Assembly (NCBI GenBank): GCA_002105175.1
Contig: MCGE01000022.1
Span: forward strand, 1 to 64,000
Reading direction: 5' to 3'
Origin: Absidia repens
Taxonomy: Eukaryota; Mucoromycota; Mucoromycetes; Mucorales; Cunninghamellaceae
Length of the DNA stretch: 64,000 nucleotides
The position numbers were made by a program, and so were the translations under genes. The notes beneath the pieces are model-generated. The model was not told the DNA's origin. It saw only the letters and a list, made by a program, of their open reading frames with translations, and made no database searches. Shown piece by piece: positions 1 through 13,404 of this stretch. The stretch's first letter is position 1. Each line of letters starts with the position of its first letter.

Positions 1-318
1 GAACCAACACAAATCACCACCAACTCAACCACAACCATGCCATCATCGAAAGAGACAACAACACCACCACCGTCACATATCACACAACACGATTCACAGC
101 TTTCTCAACCACCGCTTTTTGTCTACACTCCGTCTTCTGGTATGTATCCTTCTGCCTCATCCTCAACAAAACACAGTCCTGTCTCGACATACGCAAGGGA
201 CGATCCTTCATCTCCGCTTCATCGTTCGAAAACTTTGCCAGTAAAGCGGTCGAAGTATGGTAGTAACGATCCTTTACAAGTAGTACAGTTTAACAAACCC
301 ATGATAGACAGCTCCTGA
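1..318 (+). CDS. 3' end of an unknown gene, cut by the window edge
   Basis: The reading frame is open from base 1 and ends with TGA at 316-318. An ATG at 37 exists, but nothing marks it as the true start, so I read this as the C-terminal end of a longer protein. The visible part (about 105 residues) is rich in Ser, Thr, Pro and Gln and ends in a basic stretch (RSKTLPVKRSK), as in disordered tails. No domain is recognisable. The following 300 bases are T-rich with no further coding signal. It could also be a chance open frame; the Ser/Pro-rich composition slightly favours real coding. Confidence 0.45.
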   Translation, partial: EPTQITTNSTTTMPSSKETTTPPPSHITQHDSQLSQPPLFVYTPSSGMYPSASSSTKHSPVSTYARDDPSSPLHRSKTLPVKRSKYGSNDPLQVVQFNKPMIDSS

Positions 319-381
319 TTATATTAGTGCTAGTATTAGTATTAAGTCTTTACTGTTATTATTATATTATATTATCATTAC

Positions 382-413
<32 letters not shown>

Positions 414-928
414 CTCCCACTTCCTTCTTTATCTTGTATTTACTTTGTTTTTCTCATTCCATATTTTATATCCTTCCAATTATTCTATCTTGATGATACG
501 ATCCTATTCAATAAAATTTTTATGCTTGCTACTAATATGTCATGTCTCACTCATTTTATGTGTTGACGGGTGATCGTCCCTGAAAACTCGGGTCAAACTT
601 TGTTGAATGACAGGTCCATAGAAAAAAGTTCTATGATCGTAATATATGCCCAACAATAGATGATGATACCTTATATTCGGCATCTCAAAAGGCATTCTTA
701 ATTTATTGTTTGTGTTTGTCCTCATATCCTTCAGATCAAAGTGACATGGAGAAATTTAGAAAATAGTGTTTAAACCCCGCTATTTTTCACAACTTTCTTG
801 CACACTTTTGCAACACTTTCCTTTTTGTTCCTTCATCCTTCACATTAATTATACTCCTTTGAAAAAAAAATTTTTTTACCCTTTATTGTTACCCTCATTT
901 GCATGATTGAAGACTATTTAATCTAGTC
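319..928. other. intergenic spacer upstream of the RasGAP gene
   Basis: AT-rich, with an imperfect ATT/TTA repeat at about 340-410 and T/A runs near 865-880. It probably holds the 3' end of the left gene and the promoter and 5' UTR of the RasGAP gene. I see no gene here. Confidence 0.5.
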
Positions 929-3900
929 ATGCGCTCAAACACAAAACTTATACTGAGCCTGATCAACCGTGTCGTTGTGCGGGTAAGTCGTGGATTCAAA
1001 AAAAAAAAAAAAAAGTTGCCAGGGAACACGAAGAACAGTAACGAACCTTTTATTTATTATTTTGTGTATGTTTGACATTACAGTTACCAATCAATAGTGG
1101 AAGAAAGATAGAGAGTCTAGAACATGATCCTATAGTACAACAAACAGGTAAAACAAGATGATAATACTAAGGAACTGTCAAACTTCAAGATCAACTAACG
1201 AACACTCAATTTGACAATTTTGGTCTTTTTCTAACTTTGTTTATATAGTGGCTGCCATTATTGAACTTTCTACTTACAAACTGTCAACTATCGCCAATGC
1301 TCTCGGTTCTGTCCTCGAAAATGTACCAAAGGTATCTGCAGTGAAAAAAAAAATCGTATCATATATTCTTTTACTCACTTTACTATGTTTTATTATTATT
1401 GGTGTGAAAGCATCATCAGTCCTCCTTAGCAGTAACGGCAGTGGAGCCAGCTGTACCTCTTGACGTGCTTCAGTCCCAACTCTTTATTCTTCGTTTATTA
1501 TCTGCTTGTATGCAACACCACTGGAAAACCTATCGGAATTCATCTGAATCTGGTGCCTCGGGTGATCAATTCAAAGAAACTGACATTGCGACTCCCATTA
1601 CTCCTACTCCTTCTTCTGTTTCTACTCCTACCCCAACTATTCCTGGTATTCATATTGGTACTGGTACTGGTGGGGGTGTAGGTGCTATCAATATCAATTC
1701 TTCTCAGCAACAATTTAATACTGATGACAATGATTCGGCCATCTCTGTGCAACACCACCCGATTAATTACATCCCTTCATTGGATGATGCCTTGGTATCA
1801 TTTATTGTAGCACTCATGAACCGGTTTTTAAACCAGGTACATATGATGGAAGAAAATAACGATTACGGCGGTGTATCTTCGACTATTATTACTTCACCAA
1901 CAACACCATCAAGTGCTTTTACGACAGCAGATTATGGATCAATGGATACTTCTATGGTAGAAACCCTGGCGGATATTTACAAGATGGCTGGCAAGGTATT
2001 ATACTATGTTAGTGCAAGCAATTGGTCCTTTTATTACTCGAAAATCAAGTCTGCTGTTCAAGTCCTAGGATCCATTGGTGATGGCATTGATACCAATCCT
2101 CCTGATATTCGAATGTTGGAATGCAGCTGTTTGACTAGACAAAGACTACATACTGTATTAACTGGTAAGGGTACAAAACGATTATACAATCTGGATTCCT
2201 GTCACTCATTTTCTTTTTTCTTTTTTCTCAAGAACTCAGTCCTTATTATCTTCATATGAAACGACAAGGCAAACTCTTATATTCCAAAATGATCAGGCGT
2301 GGAATTTGGCGGTGGATAGAAACCTATCCTAATGAATTTGAAGAGGTGTGTGCTAGCGACAATCGTTTACTTGGCGGTTCTGAAATCTTATTTGACATGT
2401 GTAACTCTTCGGCAGATACTTCTAAAGTGAAAGCGATCATGTGGCCTTTGCAAACGATCCTGTTGTCATTGTCTCCCAATCTCCTATTACAAGCATTTAT
2501 TGATAATCCTTCCTCACAAAATCGACGGGTAAGCGCCTGAAAAATAAAAGATCCCCTTTTCGCACGTTGTTCATCCTTTTTTTTTTTTTTTTGTAAATAG
2601 ACTAGCTTTTTGGGTACATTACGGAAATCATTAAAAAGCTCAAGGACAGCAGACATAGCGGCGATGTGTTATGTTGATTTGTGCAAGGCAGCAACTTACA
2701 TCCATCCTAACGAAGATTCCGTTTTACACCACATTGCATCTGACATCGACGCTGATTTGAAGGAAAAGATATGGACAGCTGCACAAGAAACAGTATCAAC
2801 AGCAGCAAATTTTGGGTATTCGGTCGATCAGCAACTACTCACTACCGATTATTTACTTACAAGAATGCAATTGGACACAAAACGGACGCTGGAAACATTA
2901 GTCCCTTCATGCTTGGCTGACAATGCACCTATTCAATTCAAATTGGCTCTTGTCAAATCATGTCTTACTATTGCTGAAGAAGATAACCCTCTCCCTTGGA
3001 ATCCAACTTTGGAAGATATGTATGATCCTTTATGCTCCATTCTCCGAAAACTATTTATTCACACAATTAATTTGGAACTTCGATATGGAGCAGCACAACA
3101 GCAACAATTACCGATTGACCGAAAAGGCAACACTGAATTGATTCAGAATTTTCTGCGTTTATATAAAGTGGATCCGGTGCTGGCGTTATTGGTATGCAAA
3201 AGAGTAACACAAACATATATAAATGCGTATCACTAACTTACTTTTTGTTTGATTGATATATAGAATAATGACCAATTGGATGAAATCGGACCTATGATGA
3301 TGTGTATCGCGAACCTCTTCCAACACACTGATCATACGATACGGCACTATGCTTTTGACTGTTTGTCCAAACTACACCATCCAAGCAACATTACACGGTG
3401 GGGATCTTCGCTTACTCTCATGTCAAATTTCTGGTCCATCTCCTCACAAGTTATATTTTGTCTTGCAAGGCAAATGTTGGACGACAAAAAAAATGAAGAA
3501 GGTGTAAAAGCGCTCCTGACACTTTTGAAGAAGCTACTCAAGTCTAGAGGGGATTTCTTGCGGAAGCATATGGTAAAAATACACATATATATTTTGATGT
3601 AGGTCACGGATTTAATTCTCATCTTTTATTATTATCATTATGAATTCTACAGGAATGGTCCAATGAAGGTGTCCGGGAACGATTACAAGCCGCCATCTCC
3701 CTCGAAATTGCTCTGCTGGTGTCTTTATGCTCGCCTAACCCTGACATCTGTTCTGGTAGTGTTCGCTGTCTTGGCTATCTATGTGATGAGGCTGAATATG
3801 GAAACGACGACGAAGATCCGCAATTAACAGAAATCACCTACGTTTGCAACTTGCCTATCTATTTTGATCTTGCATCTGAAGAATCCGTATTCCTTGGGCG

Positions 3901-6900
3901 GAAAGCTCAACAAAAACGAATCCGTAAATATCTTCGTATGATGGCTCAGCCTACACCTGGCAACTTGGCAGCTTGGGAAGAAGTATACAAACGATGGAAG
4001 GAACTGACAAAATTCATACGACAACTCGAGGATACTGGTATGGATAGCAACCCATCAACAAAAGAACGACCTTTCCGGAAGCGGCTGGAGATGGATGACG
4101 AAAAATCGACCGAGTGGCAAAATTATACCGGATTCTTGACTTCTCTTGGTGTTTGTTGCTTGACTGATGATGTTGAAATTGTTACAATGGATACTGGTGG
4201 ACGATTTTCCGATGTGACGGCACACAGTGGTACAAATGGTAGTGTCGGAAGTGGTAGCGGGCGGCGAATGTCTGCCTCCAGTGACCCCAGCAGAATGGTG
4301 GATCGATTTATGGCCGAAATTACAGATCTTTTGGTGTCCGATAATGTGTTTATTCGTGAAGGTGTCAAGGATGCTTTAGGTAATGATTTATCCCCTGCCT
4401 TGTATGCTATGCTCTTCCGTCACTTGACCTCTATGACTTCCAAATTATTCTCAAATGATGAACCGATCACCGGGATGACCAATACTTTATTTGTGGATCA
4501 AGCCGCTCTTGTACTCAAATTGCTTCTGAACAGATTGATGGACCCCAATGATTGTTTGATGAATATTGAATTTGGTGCTTTTGTTAATCAGTTTACAAAA
4601 TATGTGGATGCTCTCCCCAATTCTTATGTCACATTACGGATCAAGATCAAGATATGCTCTTTGGTGGAAGCTTGCCTGTCAAAAAAGGAACAAATTATCA
4701 TTGGAAATGAAACACATCTTCGAAACAAGTTATTGGGTATCATAAAGGGATGGACAAGTGATTATTTGGTGGACGTGACTACTGCCTCTCAAAATGACAA
4801 GTTACAACGTGATTTAGATCAAGCATGTCTTCGAACGATGGTACACTTATTACACCAACTTCCCCTTCAGCCCTTGGAACCTGTACGAACAACGGATGCC
4901 TTTCATACAAAAAGTCAACTGTTTTATGGATACTTTGACTTCTTCTTGAAACTGTTAGCACGCTGTGGACATACAGAGGTAACTTTTCAAAAAAAAAAAA
5001 AGATAAATATATGCTCATTCATTTTTTTAATATATGTTTTCTCCAGTCAAACCAAGGAAACAAGAATGTTGTATCTACTCCAAACAAGGTAAGTTAATAG
5101 CATCTCATACTTATATGTGCCAGTGTATTTATTTTATATTTATTTATTACTAATGCAAAGGAACTATTGCCCCTGAAAAACTATATTGTTTCTGCAATGA
5201 CAAATATGCTTAATGCCAACATCGATGCTGGTCTGAAATTCTCCATGGCTATGGGCTACCACGAAGATCCAAGTACAAGAACAGCCTTTATCCAGGTGCT
5301 TACCAATATTCTCAATCAAGGTGTGGAATTTGACACATTGGCAGAAAATGTTACCACGAGCCGATATGATAAACTACTGGATGTAAGTTGCAACAGAATG
5401 ATCAAAAGAAGCTGGTAAACAGTGGATATGAAAACTTAGCATTTCTAATTGTTGCGTACTATTAGATGATAGTAGAATCTGACATGGAAATTGCTTTATC
5501 CTTGTGTGAAGTTTGCCCTGCTATCGACACCACTGGGCTCGCCGAAGTACTTCTGGCTTGTTTCGAATCACGACGAAAGGAATTGATGCTGATGAAAGCT
5601 GTGATTGATAGAGAAGTGATGGCAACTGAACAGGAAGCAACATTATTACGGGGAACAACAATGGGGATCAAGCTTATATCAACTTTTGCTAAGATGCTCT
5701 GTTTGGATTACGTGCGGAGTACTTTGATGCCGGTACTGACCCAGATTAACACATGGAATGACAACGAAACAACTTTTGAATTGGATCCGCATAAATTTGG
5801 TCCCAACGATGATGCGACTCGGAACAGAGCCAATGTGATTCGTGCTACGGAATTATTACTTGCTGCTATTTGTATGTCTGCTGAAAAAGCTCCAAGGTAT
5901 ATAAGAATTATGCGTACTATATCGCTGAACGATCACTGACTGACTATATCACTGTTTTTTTTTTTTTAATACTAGGGCATTCCGGGAAGAATTACATCTA
6001 ATTGCTGAAGCGGTACGGAAACGATTCCCGGAAGCAAAATACACGGCCGTTGGTGGTGTGGTTATTCTTCGACTCTTTGGTCCTGCCATTGTCTCTCCTG
6101 AACATTCTGGATTCTGCAAATCTGCTGTACCCAGAAACAGCAACGTCCGCAAGCTCTTACTTCAAGCAACACGGGTGATCCAAAATCTTGCCAGCAACAT
6201 CTTATTTGGCTCCAAGGAAACACATATGATTGTATTGAACGATTTTTGACCAACAACATTTACCAAGTGACGAGCTTTTTACGGGAAATATCATCATTAC
6301 CAAAAGAGTTGGACGTTGTAGAACAATGCAACACGGTGCGAATGGACCAAAATGGATATATTCGACTTCATCGGTATCTTTCGGATAACTTGGAACGAAT
6401 GTCACGGGATTTATCGAACCGGCGAGTCAAGACGTCAACTTCTGGCAGCACACAGAAATTATTGGATTTGAAACGCACTATGGACCGTCTCTCAAATCTG
6501 CTTGCACAACTTGGTCGACCATCAGAAATATCGGACTTCGGAGTAACGTACTATACACGCAGCTCTCCAAACGTAGGCAATAATCAACAAGTCAATGAAT
6601 TTATGAAACGCAATGCCCATCGTGATATAGCAAGTATCAGCTCCAGCAACTTCTTTTATCTTGGTGGTACTTCCAAGGCTGGTTACCCTGTGTTTTACCT
6701 TATTTCTAGAAATGTGGATGCTCAGTACATGGACTTTGAATTGGTAGTTTGCCATATGCTAAAGGTAAAAAGATACATGGGAACATAATTTTGTCATGAC
6801 ACGCATATGTTAACCTGTTTTTTTGTGTTATGTAGGTCATGGAACCTTATTTGAACACTCCTTTTGAATTTATATTTGATCTCACTTATCTAGATGGTGT

Positions 6901-9900
6901 CTCTGAAATTCCTGTGCACTGGCTATCCCTCTTCTTTCAACTTATTGGAAATTTACTCAGCGATTACTTGGTTTGTATCAGTCTCTACAATCCCAACACT
7001 CAGCTTCGAACATATCTCCGAAAATTCCCTCGATTAATTCTAAACACGCTGGTGAAACGTATGGTATTCGCATTGACATTGACCGACCTTTATGAACGCA
7101 TTGCGCCAGCAGAACTACGAATACCCAAATATACTGGTAAGGAAAAGATTGACGTACAAGGGGGATCATCTGCGTGAAATAGCTAACGCTATTTATGTAT
7201 TTCTATGTAGCTGAAATTGAACTCGAAGCAACCACTGTGTTTTATCCTGTCACAAGACAAACACATCTCAAGTCCACCATCCCGGTCACTGTCAAAATTA
7301 GTGCAGAACACATTCAAATTATCACGGTAAAGACAAAGCCAATGTGGAACTAGTAAACAACGACATTGTCGAACTGTGTTTTCTTATCATTTTATATTAT
7401 AGGTACGACCCATTGACGTTCTTCCCAACATCCCATCTGTCCTGAAAGATGTATATCATATATCGGTTCTTGAAGACTTCAAGGCTCTCTCAAACACAAA
7501 ACAAGATGGCGTCGGTGATCTGTCATTCAGATATGAACATGGGAAAGCGGCTATGATATTGTCAACTCCGAAACGGGATTCAATGTTAGCTGTAAGTATT
7601 GAAAAAATAGTCAAACTGGGCTACAAATACTAATAATGATAATTCTCTATCTTGATAGCTCCTCCGATACAACAAGCAAAATTACGAACGTAACAAAGCA
7701 GGTGGAATCCATGAACGACCTCTTCGACCCGGTGATGTACCTGGACGATTACTCGGTATGGCTCTATTAAACATTGGCAACGAGGATCCAAGGATACGAT
7801 TAGCGGCGTACAATCTCCTGTACTCTCTCAGCATCACCTTTCGATTCGATATGTCCAACCAATTACTCGATGCTCAAGATCTTTGCATCCCTTCCAACAG
7901 CACCGATTTTTTGATCAGCATCAGCGAGCGCCTAGCATCCTCTGAACCTCAACTGACGTTGGACTTTTTGAGCGAATGCCTGATTGGGTTCCAGAAATCA
8001 AGTGAATCAATGCGACAACTTTGTTTGGATTATGCTTCCCCCTGGCTGCAAAATCTGGCCATTTTTATTCAGCATACCCCGGAAGATCAAAACAAAAGCT
8101 TGACAAGGACAAAAGATATTATCAGATCGATGATAGAATTAACGGTTGGTCATCCTGAAGTAAGTAGCATGGGAAAGGGGAAAAAAGAGGAATAGAAGGC
8201 TTACTATATTATTTTAGATGTACAAGCATGTGCAAGCTAAAATCTGGAAATCTTTGGCGAAGGTGGATGATATCATAAATGTTGTCTTGGATGCATTTGT
8301 ACAATATTCTGTGGAACATGGTGTTGGATCTCCACAAGCAGAAGCCATGGCTGATACCTTTGTTACTTTGTCCAGTGTCACAGTACGTGGTAAGGTTATT
8401 AGCAGACTCAGAAAGGTAAATATTTGAACTCACATCCCGCATTCAATACAAACATTACAAATGGCGATATCTTTAAATGCATTAATTGACAACTCCTTTC
8501 ATCCTGATTTACTTTAGGTCCTTCAATGTACATCTTCAAGGCCATGTCGACATCTCACCGATCACCCTGCTTGGACAGAAATCATCATTCTTCTCCGGTT
8601 TATTCTCATGCTCTCATTCAACAATGCCAGTCCTGTCAAACCTTACTTACCTGAACTCTTCCATATTGTTTCCTTACTGGTTGGAAATGGCTCTATTATG
8701 GTACGCGCTTCGGTCCATGAGCTTGTTGTTAATATTGTTCACACATTATGCACAGCAATTCCTCTATCTGACGACCAAGTTCAAAAGCTTCATTTTATTC
8801 TGAACGATGTGTGTGATATCAAGAATCGAATTTGCTTTGGATTGACGAAACATCACACAAGCTCCTTGACGATTACTCCAGACACAATGGCTGATCAACA
8901 TGATGGAATGAATCTTGCCTCGCTTGAAAAAATGATACGACTTTTACTGGAAGCTCTGAACTTTGGTGCTCCATCGACAGGTATGATTTTAAAGAACGGC
9001 GATTGGAAACATTTACATTTTACTCAAGGTGCTCTATGATTTTTTTTAGATATTGCAAACATGTGGCGTGCACGTTGGATGGGACTCATCACCAGCACTG
9101 CATTCCAATTCAACCCAGCAATTCAACCGCGATCTTTTGTTGCCTTGGGGTGCCTTGCTACAGATGAAGTGGATGACGATCTTATCTATCAAATCCTTGT
9201 GGCACTCCGCGGAGCACTAGCAATTTTCAACGAAACAGATGCGAGTTTGATTGTCAGTATCATGATGTGTCTCAGCAATATTATCGACAACTTATCAAGT
9301 ACATCACGCTATCTTCATTCGCTTTTCTGGCTAGCCATATCTCTTGTCGAAATGAATCACCCTGCCACCTTTACAACAGCTGTTCGTTTTATGCAATCGG
9401 TACTTCGTGCGCTGGATGGTCACAAACTATTTACCGAACAAACCATGGCGGAATTCTTGTTGAAAACTCGGGAACCCTTTGTGGACGTGGCTCGACAAAT
9501 GGATTCGCTCAATGGGATCAGCTTCGACAATCACTTCTCGTTTGCAATCGCGGGTATATTATTCAAGGGCATACAAAACAGCAACATATCAGATGATGGT
9601 ACGGAAGCGGTGTATGAATGCCTGACCACATTTTTAGAAATTGACTGTAAAAGATGCCTGGAGCAACAAAACCAAGTGGAAGCGAAATCGCTGGGGTATC
9701 TAGTTGGATTATTACCATTAGCATCCAAAAACAATGCCCTCCGTGAACTACTACGATTGGCCGGAATCAATGATGTGGACTTGGATGGGATCAACTTTTT
9801 TACCACTACCAATTTTGGAACGAACGTCAATTTGAACGGGGGAACTCTGGCAAATGGAAGCAGGTGCTATTCATCTGCAGGTACAACTATACCTAGTGGT

Positions 9901-10368
9901 GGAGCGAATGGCGTAGGCGATATCAGAGCGGCAGCCAACATCCGTATGTTTGATGCTTTGGAAATTCCCGACAATACAACAGCACTTCTTCTGGTGTCCT
10001 TCTTGGTGACAATGCTCAATTCTGCTGAAAATGAAGCCGAACGATTGTTTTTATACACCTTTTTATCGGAAGCCTCTATATCAGTACCTGAAGTGTTTGC
10101 TCTGGTTTATGAATCCTTATTACCTAAGATGAATCAAATGGCGATTAGTAGTCAAAATCATGCGGTAATTGATGCTGTGAAAGGAATTCTGATGACTGCC
10201 TGCTCCGAACCTGCCTTTTACCAACCTGTGAATCGAAAAAGTCAACGGGCCTATTTGGACGAATTGGGATTCTCTGCATTAGGCGATCCTTCCTTTGGTG
10301 CTTCGAAGGTCAACGTGACAGCCAATGCTCAATTGATTAGTAGCCTCTTGGAACGGATTACAGAATAG
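929..10368 (+). CDS. neurofibromin-type Ras GTPase-activating protein (19 exons, one apparent 1-base frame break)
   Basis: Ras-GAP that would switch off Ras by stimulating GTP hydrolysis. Exons: 929-982, 1084-1147, 1249-1331, 1420-2164, 2233-2528, 2601-3191, 3264-3572, 3653-4978, 5047-5088, 5161-5382, 5466-5896, 5976-6764, 6836-7136, 7211-7326, 7403-7591, 7659-8159, 8218-8415, 8518-8980, 9050-10368. All boundaries are GT-AG. The sum is 8039 nt, one short of a multiple of three; with one base restored the protein is 2679 aa (human NF1 about 2820). It is collinear with human neurofibromin from the N-terminus (LPIN in exon 2) to near the C-terminus. The GAP domain (about 1170-1500) keeps the arginine finger (LLRGTTMG, about 1305) and the LRLFGPAIVSP motif. 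A Sec14/CRAL-TRIO domain (starts about 1614, FYLGGTSKAGYPVFYL) and a PH-like module follow. The break is at 6243-6247. Family certain; whether the break is real is unknown. Confidence 0.93.
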
Positions 10369-11790
10369 ATACAAACAAGTTGGATAGTGCAGGATGACGT
10401 TTAGTGGGGGCATCTTGGCTGGAACGGATACCTTTTTTTATTGAATTTTATTTGTTATCAATTTTACCCACACTCTTATACACTTTATACACATATATTT
10501 ATTCTTATTTTTATTATTCCCCTTCTTTAATATTACATTTCTCTTATATCTTCGTATTATATCGTCTATGAAAAATAAAAAACTCACTATTGTGTCACTT
10601 AATACTGCTCGTCTTTTTTATTGTGGGATTCTTTTTTCTTTATGTTTGTGTTTATATAATGCTGTGGTTTTGATTGGTTGATAGTTAGGTGAAAGCACAT
10701 AGTTATTAATTCTTTTTGATACAATATTCACAACAACTGCATATGCCAATCCGCTTTTCATTAAGGTTTCGTCCAAACTACTCTCATTCTCCGCCGTAAT
10801 AGCTTATTGAAATTATAGTGTATCCTGTACAACATTCAATTTTTATTTGTTTTGACAGTCTCAGACTTCACCAATAGGAAAGGTACATCTGATGGCTTGT
10901 ATAAAAAAAAATCAAAACATTTAAACATCCGATGAAAAGGGCAGATTCAGTATAAAAAGCCTAATAAAAACGTCGCTTTCATTTTTTTTTCTCTTTATCA
11001 TAGTAGTATCTGCCTTAGATCCTCCGTTAGGTGATCATTATATTTATATGATGATTATTCTTTGTTGACTGAGCTTGAGTCATTCAGATACAAGAGTGCT
11101 TATACCTCCATTCGGATCCTACATGAAATATAGTCTATCTATGTTTTTCTTTATAGAAAAATAGTGATAACAAAGGCATCATTACTTTTGTTTTGTGACT
11201 TTGGACTTTATATTTTGGACACCTCTGGGGACAATCTTTTAAATATAAAAATAAAAATAAATAAACTGGAAATGAAAAATATATTAGTTCCCTCCCCATC
11301 TCAAGGGTTGTATTTTTAAAAATTTGGAAAAACCAATCATCTGTTTGCTTTCGAAGGAAAGACTTGATCCCGCCCAACATATGTCCGGAAAAGGGTTTGG
11401 TTAGGGAGGGTGGATATTTTCTTTTTGTTTCGGCGGAATAAATTACAGCCCACTATATATTCCCCAAGCAATGAGTCGACTAAAGTCAGTCAATCTGATA
11501 TTACTATTAAAGTGCAAAATAGCTTTCTGGATATTTCACTTGCAAAAGTCCAACTAATGGTCGTATTATGTCAGATCACCAGTTCTCTTCGTATTGGAGT
11601 GATACCGTATACTGTGACAATAAAGGATACGTATGTACCGTACAGTATGTCCAGTCTCATGCGGAGCATGATGTTTTATGGGAAGAGTCTCCAGTTTATT
11701 AATATGAATGGCAAAGCGGACCGCCAGGTTGATGACGTTGCACCATGTTGTGGAAAATCGTAAACTCAACAATCTCCATACCAGAAAATG
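10369..11790. other. intergenic region after the RasGAP gene
   Basis: Starts with T-rich 3' UTR-like sequence; an AATAAA lies at about 10574. The rest is AT-rich with no convincing coding frame. A 117-codon open frame at 11410-11763 has no recognisable domain and I did not annotate it. Repeat copy R1-a begins just after this stretch. Confidence 0.5.
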
Positions 11791-11794
11791 TATT

Positions 11795-12620
11795 TCAAAT
11801 CCCGCCCACGTGAATATATATTTACTCACAGTTTTTATTTTTCGCTCTTTTCTTTCCTTTTTTCTTTTTTAATTCTTCACAATTGTGACTCCTACGAGAT
11901 TATGTTGGACTTAGATTAGAGTTAGGACTAGTTTAGAAGGGTTTTCAGATTAGAGATTACAAGATGGATAGGGAAACCCTTTCATTTTGGATTCCGGATA
12001 TAGAGCCACCATTAGCTGGCTTTTTTGGAGCCTTCATTGTCTCAGTTTAGTGTTAAATTGTCCATAGTTGATATCTGGATTTAAATAAAATGTGCCTCTT
12101 TTTATATGTCTCCATGTCTTCTGCATTGGATCCCTTTTTGCCATCGCCCCTTTAGATTATCGTGACAATCGTTATGCTTCATCTTTAATCATTGTCAGAT
12201 CTTGAGCAGTATATTAGAGCTACTTTTACAATTGCATCTTCAGATTAGTATTGATCATTCTTCAGACCCCCTAAATAATCTCTTCCATCTTACCACCTTT
12301 CGATCTTTTGTTGCAATGAATTCAATGTTTTTAGTTTAGGATTTTTCAGCACTCTTCAAATAAAATATGCCTTCTTATTATTCATCCTTCGACTCATTAT
12401 ATAATGGGATATGTTTTTATTAGAACTGCTTTATGAATGTATCATCAAACACATGCTTTCTAGCTCACCCATTATGGCTTCTTTTACCCCAGAGTCCCAG
12501 CGATAGACTGATGGGCTCTGGCCACGTAGTATCAAAAACGGTCCTATTAATGTCAATGTAGCCGGTGCCATAGAGTCATCTCTACAAAAGCTCCCGGTGG
12601 CTGGGTTGGGGTTGTAGGTC
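11795..12620 (+). repeat. dispersed repeat R1, copy a (+ orientation)
   Basis: Begins with CCCGCCCACGTGAAT (11801-11815), followed by a pyrimidine tract, then CTAGTTTAGAAGGG, GGGAAACCCTTTCATTTTGG and a late AATAAAATGTG block near 12090. Downstream sequence (AATAAAATATG, then an ATT...CATCC block near 12360-12400) also matches copies d and e. The end is set by eye. It encodes no protein that I can see and could be a non-autonomous transposon or a solo-LTR-like unit. Confidence 0.7.
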
Positions 12621-13404
12621 AGTTAGTATGAAACATCGCTTGCTCCATAATACAACCAATATTGTCAACACGGTAGTTCCCTCTTTATTTTACAGCGGTC
12701 AACCTCATCAGCGTGGTGATTCCGTCATCTTTTTGTCAGAACCCCCACCATTCAATAACGTCACTCTTTTTTTTTTCTTCTTTTACAGAAAACCTCGGCA
12801 TTCAGTATCGGTACATGGTGGTTCTCTTTTCATGCTGATAATGACACAAACACACGCATTCCCTCCTCTTCTCCACTGTAGATTAGTTCATTACAATCTG
12901 TAGAATATCTTGCCCTCTTAGTTTCCTTCTGGTTATTCTACAATAAAAAAAAATTATATAACATTTCATTGAAACAAAATTGTCAACACTAAAATAAAGG
13001 CACAATAATAGCGAAGGCTCTATTGTATAAGACACGAGGAAGATTATTAAAGAATCAAATAAAATATCATTGATGGTTGTTAAAAGCAGGGTCTGTCGTA
13101 CAAAGCATTAGAGAGACTAGCGTGACATTTTGCATTGATGCATGTATAATAGTGACAAATTTTATTCAGTTGTAGATATGAACTATGGTAAACTATTAAC
13201 AAGCTAAAGTAATGGTAATTTTAAACTAAGGTTTGTGGGCGCTCTCATAATATGCTTGTTTCCACTCAAACCGGTATGTAAAACGAGATTTCAATATTTT
13301 TATGTATAAATCTTTATTGGATTGTGTAAAATGGCGGGACATGGGAGGGGGTTCAATACGCTACGTTGCTAAACTATATGCTACTATCATCAATAATACT
13401 AACG
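12621..13404. other. intergenic region downstream of FANCJ
   Basis: AT-rich, with no convincing gene. A short open frame at 12628-12903 contains a poly-Phe run from a T tract and looks spurious. The right part is probably the 3' UTR of the minus-strand helicase gene. Confidence 0.4.

Noticed and set aside
6230..6260. Programmed -1 ribosomal frameshift in the RasGAP gene
   Set aside because: The sequence GATTTTTGA does not give an X-XXY-YYZ heptamer in the incoming frame and I saw no obvious downstream pseudoknot; a dropped base is simpler.
11410..11763. 117-codon open frame as a gene
   Set aside because: No domain, no homologue recognised, and it ends next to a repeat; composition is like the surrounding spacer.
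12480..12620. tRNA-like sequence
   Set aside because: Some GC-rich paired-looking stretches, but no A/B box or cloverleaf I could draw.
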